DNA of 6,822 bases from JBCDCU01 sp039180865 (GTDB lineage: Bacteria > Pseudomonadota > Alphaproteobacteria > Rhizobiales > JACESI01): positions 1-6,822 of the forward strand of contig JBCDCZ010000243.1 in the NCBI GenBank assembly GCA_039180865.1, given 5' to 3'. The notes under the pieces are model-generated. The model was not told the origin of the DNA. It saw nothing but the letters and a program-made list of their open reading frames with translations, and did not search any database. A program made the translations under genes and the position numbers. This document shows, in pieces, positions 1 through 6,821 of this stretch (position 1 is the first letter of the stretch; the number at the start of each line of letters is the position of its first letter).

Positions 1-24
1 AAACTACGGTGTGAGCCGATAAAA
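1..24 (+). other. Probable tail of an upstream gene plus leader of xrtD
   Basis: Two plus-strand reading frames close here: one with TAA at 20-22 (last residues NYGVSR) and one with TGA at 12-14. Either could be the end of a gene that lies mostly left of the window. If the TAA is the real stop, only 2 nt separate it from the ATG at 25, which would mean the operon extends upstream. The purine-rich stretch GGTGTGAG at 8-15 is the only candidate ribosome-binding sequence for the next gene and is weak. The fragment is too short to identify a product. Confidence 0.3.
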
Positions 25-1674
25 ATGTCAGCGTATTCCTACGAACAAGAAAAGCGCCCGATTGGCGCCGAAACCTTTGCGGGACCAGCCCTTTTCATCC
101 TTTGCGTCGTGTGTGCCATCCCGCTTTTCTGGGACGGGCTAGTCTCACTCGGTACAGCGTGGGCAACACCTGAATACAGCCATGGCCCTCTGATCCCAAT
201 CCTGTCAGCATATCTTTTCTTACGCGAGATGCGGATGTTGCCGCCGTCATCAAAGCCCGTGGTCGATCGCTGGCCAGGCGTTGTTGTAATAACGTTCGCG
301 CTGCTCGTCGCCGTTGTCGGCCAGATCGTTCGCATTCCCGATATCATCACTTACGCGTTTATTATCTGGGTCGCTGGCCTGGTGCTTGTCTCTTACGGTT
401 TTTCTCGCGGCATCTTTTTCTGGGCATCGGTTGTACACCTCATCTACATGCTGCCGCTGCCCCAGTTCATCTATTGGAAGCTGACGATTTCACTTCAATT
501 CATTTCATCAGAGATCGGTGTCTGGTTCATCCGTCTGATGGATATTCCTGTCTATCTGGACGGAAACATTATCGATCTTGGTGAGTTTAAGCTGCTCGTC
601 GCCGAAGCGTGCAGCGGGTTGCGGTACCTCTTCCCGATCCTGTCGTTCAGCTTCATTTTTGCGGTTCTTTACAAAGGCCCACGTTGGCACAAAGCGGTTA
701 TTTTGCTTTCTGCGGCACCGATCACCATCCTGATGAATTCATTCAGGATAGGCGTTATCGGCTTCATGGTCGATCAACGCGGAATTGAAGCAGCACAAGG
801 ATTCCTGCATCTTTTCGAAGGTTGGGTAATCTTCGGAAGCTGCGTCGTCATTCTTTTCCTTCTTGCAATTCTCATGCAGCGTTTGTCGCCCAACCCAAAA
901 CCGCTTGCTGACACGATCGACCTTGATTTCGAAGGACTGCATCACCAGGCGGCGAAAATCACAAAACAACTCGCAACGCCCGCTCTGATTGTGGCGACAG
1001 CGGTTACAGCCACGGTGACCACAGCGTTTGTTATCTCACCTCAAGCCGAACGGGCTCACGTTCTGCGGGACCCGTTTGCATTGTTTCCCCGGCAATTGGG
1101 AGAATGGTCGGGATCGTCTCAGCTGCTGGACCGGAACATAGAAAGGGTGCTCGGAGCCGATGACTATTACGCCTCATTTTATCGCAAGCCAGGAGAGGCC
1201 GCAGGCGTCGATTTCTTTTCAGCCTATTATCACAAACTGACTGAGGGTCAGGGCATCCACTCTCCAGAAGTCTGTATCCCGACAGCAGGCTGGGAAATGG
1301 CAAAACTCGGCGTTTCCAAAATTACGGTTGAGGGATCCGGACGCGGCGCATTTCCGGTCAACCGGGCGATTATCGAAAAGGGTTTGAACAAGCAGCTCGT
1401 CTACTACTGGTTTGAACAACGTGGTCGCCAGCTGACCAATGATTACGTGGCTAAAGCTTACACGATCTGGGACTCCATCACCCTTGGCCGCACCGATGGC
1501 GCGCTAGTCAGGGTGATTACGCCCATTCTGCCAAACGAGTCCATAGATGTTGCAGAGGCCAGGCTCCATTCCTTCTTGAAAGAAGCATTGCCCGTCCTTC
1601 CCGACTATATTCCCGGGAACAAAGAAACCCAACGCACAGCACATAACAGCTTTACGACGACCCTGACGGAGTAA
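25..1674 (+). CDS. xrtD: Exosortase with fused EpsI domain, probably VPLPA-CTERM-specific exosortase XrtD
   Basis: This is an inner-membrane cysteine transpeptidase-like enzyme expected to cleave and sort secreted proteins that carry a C-terminal PEP-CTERM-type tail. The 549-residue protein has two parts. Residues 20-290 form a multi-spanning exosortase core, with hydrophobic segments near 20-40, 84-127, 130-150, 200-217, 223-247 and 265-286. It holds the three family catalytic residues: Cys196 in EACSGLR, Arg241 in NSFRIG, and His262 in FLHLFEGW. After a linker, another hydrophobic segment (318-338) leads to an EpsI-type domain (about 340-530) with the characteristic HSPEVC motif at 412-417. 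Fusion of exosortase and EpsI at this length fits the XrtD subclass, which is known mainly from alphaproteobacteria; the subclass is inferred from architecture and memory, not from a profile search. The ATG start gives a sensible short cytoplasmic N-terminus. The frame stays open to the window edge, so a longer N-terminus cannot be excluded. Only 5 nt separate its stop from rfbA. Confidence 0.88.
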   Translation: MSAYSYEQEKRPIGAETFAGPALFILCVVCAIPLFWDGLVSLGTAWATPEYSHGPLIPILSAYLFLREMRMLPPSSKPVVDRWPGVVVITFALLVAVVGQIVRIPDIITYAFIIWVAGLVLVSYGFSRGIFFWASVVHLIYMLPLPQFIYWKLTISLQFISSEIGVWFIRLMDIPVYLDGNIIDLGEFKLLVAEACSGLRYLFPILSFSFIFAVLYKGPRWHKAVILLSAAPITILMNSFRIGVIGFMVDQRGIEAAQGFLHLFEGWVIFGSCVVILFLLAILMQRLSPNPKPLADTIDLDFEGLHHQAAKITKQLATPALIVATAVTATVTTAFVISPQAERAHVLRDPFALFPRQLGEWSGSSQLLDRNIERVLGADDYYASFYRKPGEAAGVDFFSAYYHKLTEGQGIHSPEVCIPTAGWEMAKLGVSKITVEGSGRGAFPVNRAIIEKGLNKQLVYYWFEQRGRQLTNDYVAKAYTIWDSITLGRTDGALVRVITPILPNESIDVAEARLHSFLKEALPVLPDYIPGNKETQRTAHNSFTTTLTE

Positions 1675-1682
1675 GAAGGGTG
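1668..1682 (+). promoter_or_regulatory. Ribosome-binding site and GTG start of rfbA, overlapping the xrtD stop
   Basis: GGAG at 1668-1671 lies 8 nt before the GTG at 1680 and reaches into the xrtD stop region (TAA at 1672-1674). A second purine run, AAGAAGG, abuts the GTG and is too close to act as the normal site. The GTG is chosen because it yields the conserved N-terminus MKGIILAGG. The arrangement suggests that rfbA translation is coupled to that of xrtD. Confidence 0.65.
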
Positions 1683-2555
1683 AAAGGGATTATTCTGGCA
1701 GGCGGATCGGGCACCAGACTCTACCCGCTCACAATGGCGGTTTCGAAACAGATCCTGCCAATCTATGATAAACCGATGATCTATTACCCGCTGAGCGTCC
1801 TCATGCTCGCGGGGATCTCGGACGTCCTCATCATATCAACCCCGCGAGATCTTCCGGTATTTCGCTCGCTTTTGGGCGACGGCTCGGACTTTGGGATTTC
1901 GCTCTCATATGCCGAACAACCACACCCGAATGGATTGGCGGAAGCTTTCATCATCGGCCGCGATTTTATCGGCAACGATCCCTGTTCGCTGATCCTTGGC
2001 GATAATATTTATTATGGCGCAAACCTTCCTCAGATGTGCAAGAACGCCATCGCCCAGCCAATTGGGGCAACGGTGTTCGCCTACCACGTAGCCGACCCAG
2101 AGCGATATGGCGTCGTGAGTTTTGATCCGGAAACCAAAAAAGCGATCACTATTGAGGAAAAGCCAAAAGAGCCGAAATCGAATTGGGCTGTTACCGGCCT
2201 CTATTTCTATGACAATGATGTGGTCGATATTGCCGCAAACATCGAACCGTCTCCGCGCGGAGAACTTGAAATTACCGATGTGAACCTTGCTTATCTGGCA
2301 CGCGGTGACTTGAGTGTTGCCACCTTCGGTCGCGGTTATGCGTGGCTTGACACAGGCACGATAGAGAGTATGCACCAGGCATCAGCGTTCGTTGGAGCGA
2401 TTGAGCAGAGGCAAGGGGTCAAGATCGCCTGTCTCGAAGAAATAGCCTTTACCAACGGATGGATAAGCGAGAGCGGCGTCCTGAAACGCGCGGATATATT
2501 CAAAAAGACACCCTATGGTGATTATCTCATCAGCCTTGTCGGGGAGCCGACCTGA
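1680..2555 (+). CDS. rfbA: Glucose-1-phosphate thymidylyltransferase (RmlA/RfbA)
   Basis: First enzyme of dTDP-L-rhamnose synthesis: it joins glucose-1-phosphate and dTTP to give dTDP-glucose and pyrophosphate in the cytoplasm. At 291 residues it matches the usual family length. The nucleotide-binding signature GGSGTRLYPLT is at residues 8-18. The metal-binding aspartates are Asp108 in LGDNIYYG and Asp224 in WLDTGT. Further family motifs are EEKP at 159-162 and GELEITD at 194-200. The protein is intact. Family enzymes are commonly feedback-inhibited by dTDP-rhamnose; that is known of the family and is not read from this sequence. It uses a GTG start after xrtD, and its TGA stop shares one base with the rfbC ATG. 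The closest alternative would be another sugar nucleotidyltransferase, but the following rfbC, rfbB and rfbD genes settle the assignment. Confidence 0.97.
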   Translation: MKGIILAGGSGTRLYPLTMAVSKQILPIYDKPMIYYPLSVLMLAGISDVLIISTPRDLPVFRSLLGDGSDFGISLSYAEQPHPNGLAEAFIIGRDFIGNDPCSLILGDNIYYGANLPQMCKNAIAQPIGATVFAYHVADPERYGVVSFDPETKKAITIEEKPKEPKSNWAVTGLYFYDNDVVDIAANIEPSPRGELEITDVNLAYLARGDLSVATFGRGYAWLDTGTIESMHQASAFVGAIEQRQGVKIACLEEIAFTNGWISESGVLKRADIFKKTPYGDYLISLVGEPT

Positions 2556-2557
2556 TG
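2541..2557 (+). promoter_or_regulatory. Ribosome-binding site of rfbC inside the rfbA 3' end
   Basis: GGGGAG at 2541-2546 lies 8 nt before the ATG at 2555. It sits entirely within the last codons of rfbA, and the stop and start codons overlap as TGATG. This supports the chosen start and translational coupling. Confidence 0.65.
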
Positions 2558-3121
2558 CCGGAGTTCCGTTCACTGGGACTCGACGGGGCCTTTGAAATTG
2601 TCATGGACCGGTTCGGAGACGAGCGGGGCTTTTTCTCAGAAACCTATAATCAAAAGGTCTTCGCCGAAAACGGAATCAGGATTGATTTTGTTCAGGACAA
2701 TCATTCCTTTTCGGCACAAAAGGGCGTCTTGAGGGGGCTTCACTTTCAGGTGGAACCGCACGCTCAGGATAAACTCGTCCGTGTTACCAGGGGACGTGTT
2801 TTCGACGTTCTGGTTGATCTTCGCCAAGGTTCGCCAACCTACCAAAAGTGGGCTGGTGTGGAGGTTTCAGCCGAAAAATGGAACCAGGTTTTCATCCCAA
2901 AAGGGTTCGCCCACGGCTTTTTAACCCTCGAAGAGAATACAGAGTTTCTTTACAAGGTGTCGTCGTTATATGCCCCGGAATCGGACCGAAGTTTGAGATT
3001 TGATGATCCGGAAATTGGGATTGACTGGCCGATGCAAGGCCTTGACCTTCAGTTGTCAGAGAAAGACCGGAATGCGCCGTTTCTTGCCGGAACAGATCCC
3101 GGCTTTGTCTATGGAGGCTGA
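2555..3121 (+). CDS. rfbC: dTDP-4-dehydrorhamnose 3,5-epimerase (RmlC/RfbC)
   Basis: Third enzyme of the pathway: it epimerises C3 and C5 of dTDP-4-keto-6-deoxyglucose to give the L-rhamno configuration. The 188 residues match the normal length of this small cupin-fold, dimeric, cofactor-independent enzyme. Visible hallmarks are the N-terminal DERGFFSETYN stretch (22-32), DNHSFS (48-53), and RGLHFQ (60-65) carrying the catalytic base His63. Lys73, Tyr133 in FLYKVS (the family's catalytic acid) and Asp171, the likely partner of the histidine, are also present. PKGFAHGF at 115-122 is another family signature. Nothing appears to be missing. It lies between rfbA (1-nt overlap) and rfbB (3-nt gap). 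Confidence 0.97.
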   Translation: MPEFRSLGLDGAFEIVMDRFGDERGFFSETYNQKVFAENGIRIDFVQDNHSFSAQKGVLRGLHFQVEPHAQDKLVRVTRGRVFDVLVDLRQGSPTYQKWAGVEVSAEKWNQVFIPKGFAHGFLTLEENTEFLYKVSSLYAPESDRSLRFDDPEIGIDWPMQGLDLQLSEKDRNAPFLAGTDPGFVYGG

Positions 3122-3127
3122 AAGATG
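3113..3127 (+). promoter_or_regulatory. Strong ribosome-binding site of rfbB
   Basis: GGAGG at 3113-3117 lies 7 nt before the ATG at 3125, within the last codons of rfbC. It is the best Shine-Dalgarno match in the operon and fixes the rfbB start. Confidence 0.7.
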
Positions 3128-4195
3128 CGTTTCCTGATTACCGGTGGTGCCGGTTTTATCGGTTCAGCCGTTTGCCGCAGACTTGCAGCCAACCCAGACC
3201 ATGTCGTTGTTAATCTGGACAAGCTCACTTATGCCGGAAATCTCGATTCACTGCGCTCCATAGACGGACTGGATAATTACACTTTCGTTCAAGGCGATAT
3301 CTGCGAAGGAGATTTGGTTTCTGATCTCCTTCGCCGCCACGAGATCGATATCATCATGCATCTTGCGGCCGAAAGTCACGTGGACCGCTCGATCGACGGC
3401 CCAGGAGCCTTTATTGAAACCAACATTGTTGGAACATTCCGGCTCCTTAATGCCGCGCGTGGATACTTTGAAGGCCTTCCCGCAGAGCGGAAGGACCGCT
3501 TCCGCTTCCACCACATTTCGACCGATGAGGTTTTTGGCGATCTTCCCTTTGATTCCGGAATCTTTACCGAAGACACGCCCTATCAACCGTCATCTCCCTA
3601 TTCGGCGTCAAAAGCATCGTCCGACCATCTTGTTCGCGCTTGGTTCGAGACCTATGGACTTCCGGTGGTCCTTTCCAATTGCTCCAACAATTACGGGCCG
3701 TTTCATTTTCCCGAAAAACTCATCCCGCTTGTGATCCTGAACGCGCTCGATGAACGCACTCTTCCCGTCTACGGAAGGGGTGAAAATGTGCGCGACTGGC
3801 TCTTCGTCGACGATCACGCGAGAGCGCTGGAACTGGTCGCGACCCGTGGAGAAGCAGGCGAGAGCTATAATATTGGCGGGAATGCTGAGCGTCGGAATAT
3901 CGATGTGGTTCGCACAATCTGCGGTTTGCTTGATGAGCGGCGTCCTCGGGCGAATAATCAGGCTTACAGCGATCTCATTGAATTCGTGACTGACCGTCCC
4001 GGCCATGATCGGCGCTATGCAATAGATGCGACCAAAATAAATGAAAAGCTCTCGTGGGAGCCAGAAAAGACATTCGAGCAGGGGATCGCTGAAACAATCG
4101 ATTGGTATTTGGCCAATGAATGGTGGTGGGGTCCGATCCGCGAGAAATCCGGTTATGAGCGCTTGGGCACACTGAAAAAAGAAGGTGCTGCATGA
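3125..4195 (+). CDS. rfbB: dTDP-glucose 4,6-dehydratase (RmlB/RfbB)
   Basis: Second enzyme of the pathway: an NAD-dependent extended short-chain dehydrogenase/reductase that turns dTDP-glucose into dTDP-4-keto-6-deoxyglucose. The length of 356 residues is normal. The Rossmann nucleotide-binding motif GGAGFIGS is at 7-14. The dehydratase triad Thr133-Asp134-Glu135 lies in HISTDEVFG, and the catalytic Tyr159/Lys163 pair in YSASK. SNNYGPFHFPEKLIP (187-201), ENVRDWLFVDDHARAL (220-235) and RPGHDRRYAID (291-301) are typical substrate-site segments. The C-terminal NEWWW (331-335) and ERLG (345-348) also fit the family. The protein is intact, and its last codons overlap the rfbD start by 4 nt (ATGA). 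Confidence 0.98.
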   Translation: MRFLITGGAGFIGSAVCRRLAANPDHVVVNLDKLTYAGNLDSLRSIDGLDNYTFVQGDICEGDLVSDLLRRHEIDIIMHLAAESHVDRSIDGPGAFIETNIVGTFRLLNAARGYFEGLPAERKDRFRFHHISTDEVFGDLPFDSGIFTEDTPYQPSSPYSASKASSDHLVRAWFETYGLPVVLSNCSNNYGPFHFPEKLIPLVILNALDERTLPVYGRGENVRDWLFVDDHARALELVATRGEAGESYNIGGNAERRNIDVVRTICGLLDERRPRANNQAYSDLIEFVTDRPGHDRRYAIDATKINEKLSWEPEKTFEQGIAETIDWYLANEWWWGPIREKSGYERLGTLKKEGAA

Positions 4196-5040
4196 GAGTT
4201 CTCGTGACCGGAAAGCATGGTCAAGTCGCCCGCGCTTTAGCCGATCACAAATCCGATCATCCTGAGATCGATGTTTTGTTTGCGGCTCGCGGCGAAACCC
4301 CGTTTCTGATTGATCTGGAAAAACCCGAAACGATCTATGATGCTATCGAAGAGACAAAGCCTGATGCGATTGTAAGCGCAGCTGCCTATACGGCGGTCGA
4401 TCTCGCAGAAGACGAAGAAGAGACCGCCTTTCGCATCAACGCAGAAGGACCGAGGCATATCGGTAAGGCTGCAAACACCGCCAACGTACCCGTCATCCAT
4501 CTTTCGACCGACTATGTTTTCGACGGTACCCTTGATCGGCCTTATGTCGAAGAGGACGATGTTGCGCCCCTTGGCGTCTATGGCAGAAGCAAACTCGCCG
4601 GAGAACAGGCCCTTTCTTCGGAAACACCCAATCATCTGATTTTCCGGACCGCATGGGTCTACAGTCCCTACGGTAGGAACTTCTATAAAACCATGCTGCG
4701 CCTTGCCGAATCCCGTGATGAGTTATCAGTCGTGGATGACCAGATAGGCAATCCGACATCAGCCCATCTGATTTCGAAGGGCCTTTTCACAATCCTTGAG
4801 CGCTGGAGGCGCGGTTCTGCGATCGGTATCGGTGATGTATTTCATTTTGCGGGACCGGATGAGATGACGTGGTGCGGTTTCGCGCGCAGGATTTTTGCTG
4901 AGAGCGCCGCATCCGGCGGGCCAACTGCACGGGTTAACCCGATCACGACGGCAGACTTCCCGACGAAGGCTGCCCGGCCGCGAAACTCACGGCTCAACTG
5001 CACCAAATTCCATCAGACTTTCGATTTCGACCCTGCTTAA
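4192..5040 (+). CDS. rfbD: dTDP-4-dehydrorhamnose reductase (RmlD/RfbD) with a short C-terminus
   Basis: Last enzyme of the pathway: it reduces dTDP-4-keto-rhamnose with NAD(P)H to dTDP-L-rhamnose. Family features are the glycine-rich dinucleotide motif GKHGQVA (7-13), Thr106-Asp107 in LSTDYVFDG, and the catalytic Tyr130/Lys134 in YGRSK. WVYSPYGRNF (155-164), DDQIGNPTS (182-190) and RPRNSRLN (262-269) are also present. At 282 residues it is shorter than most homologues (about 285-300). It stops right after FDFDPA, where relatives normally continue with a tryptophan-containing end of the form xxWxxGLxxxL. Neither alternative plus-strand frame restores that tail, so a simple frameshift is not supported. 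All catalytic motifs remain, so the protein is probably active. The start overlaps rfbB by ATGA, with AGAAGG at 4180-4185 as ribosome-binding site. Its stop is 3 nt from the convergent modC stop. Confidence 0.95.
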   Translation: MRVLVTGKHGQVARALADHKSDHPEIDVLFAARGETPFLIDLEKPETIYDAIEETKPDAIVSAAAYTAVDLAEDEEETAFRINAEGPRHIGKAANTANVPVIHLSTDYVFDGTLDRPYVEEDDVAPLGVYGRSKLAGEQALSSETPNHLIFRTAWVYSPYGRNFYKTMLRLAESRDELSVVDDQIGNPTSAHLISKGLFTILERWRRGSAIGIGDVFHFAGPDEMTWCGFARRIFAESAASGGPTARVNPITTADFPTKAARPRNSRLNCTKFHQTFDFDPA

Positions 5041-5043
5041 TCT

Positions 5044-6129
5044 CTAACCGAGACCAACATCCTCAGGTGCAATCGAAACGGTCTTCGCTATCGCGAAACA
5101 CTGCACGCCTTCTTCTAAAGCCAGCGCTGCAAGTGAACGGCGGGTAATGCGGGCCAAAATTGCGCCTGCATCGGTCTTCAAAGAAACAATCGCGCCCGGA
5201 CCCTCGCCTGAACGGATCTTTTCAATCTCACCGGGTAGTATGTTGAGCGCCGACAGGCCCGTCGGCCGATCACGTGCGATGATGACATCGGAAGCGGCAA
5301 TGCGTATGCGTACACGACTTCCAACGTCTCGCGGCAGGCGCGGTAGATAGAGCGATAAATCGCCAACATTCAATTCAGTTATACCATCGTCATGATGAGC
5401 CGCAACCAAGCCCTCCAGTATTGCGCCCGCGCCGCGTGCGCCAATTGGGGTCACGTTAGGATCGCTCAACACGTCAACAGCATCGCCTTGACGAACAATC
5501 CGGCCGGCATCAACGACAACGACACGCGAAGCGAGACGGGCAACTTCCGCAGGCGAATGGCTTACATAGAGAACGGGAATATTGAGCTCATCACGCAAAC
5601 GTTCGAAGTAAGGAAGGATTTCAGCTTTTCTGGCTTCATCAAGAGACGACAAGGGCTCATCTGCAAGGATCATTCTTGGGCAGGACAGGATTGCCCGGCC
5701 GATCGCCACCCTTTGTTTTTCCCCTCCCGACAATGTTCCGGGGTATCGTTTTAGCAACGGACCGATACCGAGCATCTCAACAATGCGGTCGAAGTCTTCG
5801 CGCGGGGCATCTTTCGGGGCAAACCACGCGCCGAATTGAAGATTTTGACGAACGGTTAGATGAGGGAAAAGGCGGCCATCCTGAAAAACGATACCGATGC
5901 GACGCCGATGCGACGGAACGAAACGGCCACTCTCCCCATCGCTCAAAACCGTGTCGTAAAGCCGAATGCAACCATGTTGGGGTCGCATCAATCCTGCGAC
6001 CATATTGACGATTGCCGTCTTCCCCGAACCGGACCGACCGAACAAAACCGTTATGCCATGCTGCGCATCGAAGGCGAGGTCGATTTGAAAACTATCAAGC
6101 GCATGGCGCAAGGAAACGGAGAGGCTCAT
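5044..6129 (-). CDS. modC: Molybdate ABC transporter ATP-binding protein ModC
   Basis: Cytoplasmic ATPase that powers molybdate import through ModB. The 361-residue length is normal for ModC. It has an N-terminal ABC ATPase domain (about 1-235) with Walker A GRSGSGKT at 31-38, Q-loop Gln83 in VFQD, signature LSGGE at 133-137, Walker B MILADE at 153-158 and the switch histidine His191 in YVSHS. The C-terminal part (about 290-355) is a Mop/TOBE-type oxyanion-binding domain, recognisable from SALNILPGEIEKI (293-305) and ARITRRSLAAL (326-336). That domain, together with the adjacent ModB, separates it from sulfate or phosphate importers. The ATG overlaps the modB stop as ATGA. A weak ribosome-binding sequence, GAAGGG on the minus strand (6140-6145), lies 10 nt upstream. 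Tungstate transport cannot be excluded from sequence alone. Confidence 0.95.
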   Translation of the reverse strand: MSLSVSLRHALDSFQIDLAFDAQHGITVLFGRSGSGKTAIVNMVAGLMRPQHGCIRLYDTVLSDGESGRFVPSHRRRIGIVFQDGRLFPHLTVRQNLQFGAWFAPKDAPREDFDRIVEMLGIGPLLKRYPGTLSGGEKQRVAIGRAILSCPRMILADEPLSSLDEARKAEILPYFERLRDELNIPVLYVSHSPAEVARLASRVVVVDAGRIVRQGDAVDVLSDPNVTPIGARGAGAILEGLVAAHHDDGITELNVGDLSLYLPRLPRDVGSRVRIRIAASDVIIARDRPTGLSALNILPGEIEKIRSGEGPGAIVSLKTDAGAILARITRRSLAALALEEGVQCFAIAKTVSIAPEDVGLG

Positions 6130-6821
6130 CGACCTGATACCCTTCGTGCAGCCCAGCGCACCATAATCTCAGAGAGCACTAAGGCAGCCATCGCGATTCC
6201 TATAGAGATGATAACCAGGCGCAACGCAGCGCCTTCTCCATCCGGCACCTGGAGGAACGCATAAATGGCGGAAGGTACGGTTTGTGTTTCTCCGGGAATG
6301 TTCGACACAAAGGTGATGGTCGCGCCGAATTCCCCCATTGCTTTCGCGAACGCCAGGATCAGACCCGCGACGATGCCGGGCAGGATCAAAGGTAAGGTGA
6401 CGCTCGAAAAAACGAACAGGCGAGAAGCGCCAAGCGATGCTGCCGCCTGTTCGAGCTTAGGGTCGACCGCTTCAATGGCGAGGCGAATTGCCCGCACCAT
6501 CAACGGAAACGCCATGATTGCGGCGGCCAAGGCCGCGCCTTCCCATCGAAAGGCGAAGACGATACCGAGAGGTTCGAGAAGCTCTCCAAGCGGTCCCCTT
6601 GATCCAAACGCGAGAAGAAGGAGATAACCAGTCGCAACCGGCGGTAAAATCAGAGGCAGGTGGACCAAACCATTGAGAACCGAATGTCCCGGAAATCGCC
6701 AGCGCGCGAGGATGTAAGCAACGCCGATCCCAAAGGGCAGACTCAAAAGGCTCGCCCAAAAAGACACCTGGAGCGATAAACGCACTGCCTGCCACTCCGC
6801 TTCGCCCAAACCCAAAAACAC
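6126..6821 (-). CDS. modB: Molybdate ABC transporter permease ModB
   Basis: Inner-membrane permease that forms the molybdate channel and pairs with ModC. At 231 residues it is very close to the E. coli ModB length of 229. Hydrophobic segments lie near residues 15-39, 52-73, 92-110, 140-161 and 200-220. The ABC-permease coupling loop (EAA-type) is at about 124-150, with EQAAASLGASR at its start. The following GEFGATITFVSNIPGET (163-179) is a strong ModB signature. The start taken is a GTG at 6819-6821, one base from the window edge; it gives MFLGLGEAEWQAV, which lines up with known ModB N-termini. The coding sequence is therefore probably complete, but its ribosome-binding site and any alternative upstream start are outside view. 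modA should lie further right on the same strand. Confidence 0.93.
   Translation of the reverse strand: MFLGLGEAEWQAVRLSLQVSFWASLLSLPFGIGVAYILARWRFPGHSVLNGLVHLPLILPPVATGYLLLLAFGSRGPLGELLEPLGIVFAFRWEGAALAAAIMAFPLMVRAIRLAIEAVDPKLEQAAASLGASRLFVFSSVTLPLILPGIVAGLILAFAKAMGEFGATITFVSNIPGETQTVPSAIYAFLQVPDGEGAALRLVIISIGIAMAALVLSEIMVRWAARRVSGR

Noticed and set aside
1905..2375. 156-codon open frame on the minus strand inside rfbA
   Set aside because: It lies wholly antisense to a well-supported enzyme gene and its translation shows no recognisable family or consistent motif.
3363..3734. 123-codon plus-strand frame inside rfbB
   Set aside because: It is an out-of-frame shadow of rfbB, where the triad and YxxxK motifs show the true frame; its product is low-complexity and has no family features.
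4237..4635. 132-codon minus-strand frame opposite rfbD, and a similar one at 3608-4006 opposite rfbB
   Set aside because: Both are antisense to intact genes with catalytic motifs; open antisense frames are expected from codon bias.
5000..5060. Frameshift at the end of rfbD as the cause of its short C-terminus
   Set aside because: Neither alternative frame encodes the expected tryptophan-containing tail, so a single-base error would not restore a normal end.
5860..6264. 134-codon plus-strand frame spanning the modC/modB boundary
   Set aside because: It is antisense to two strongly recognised genes and has no domain-like features.
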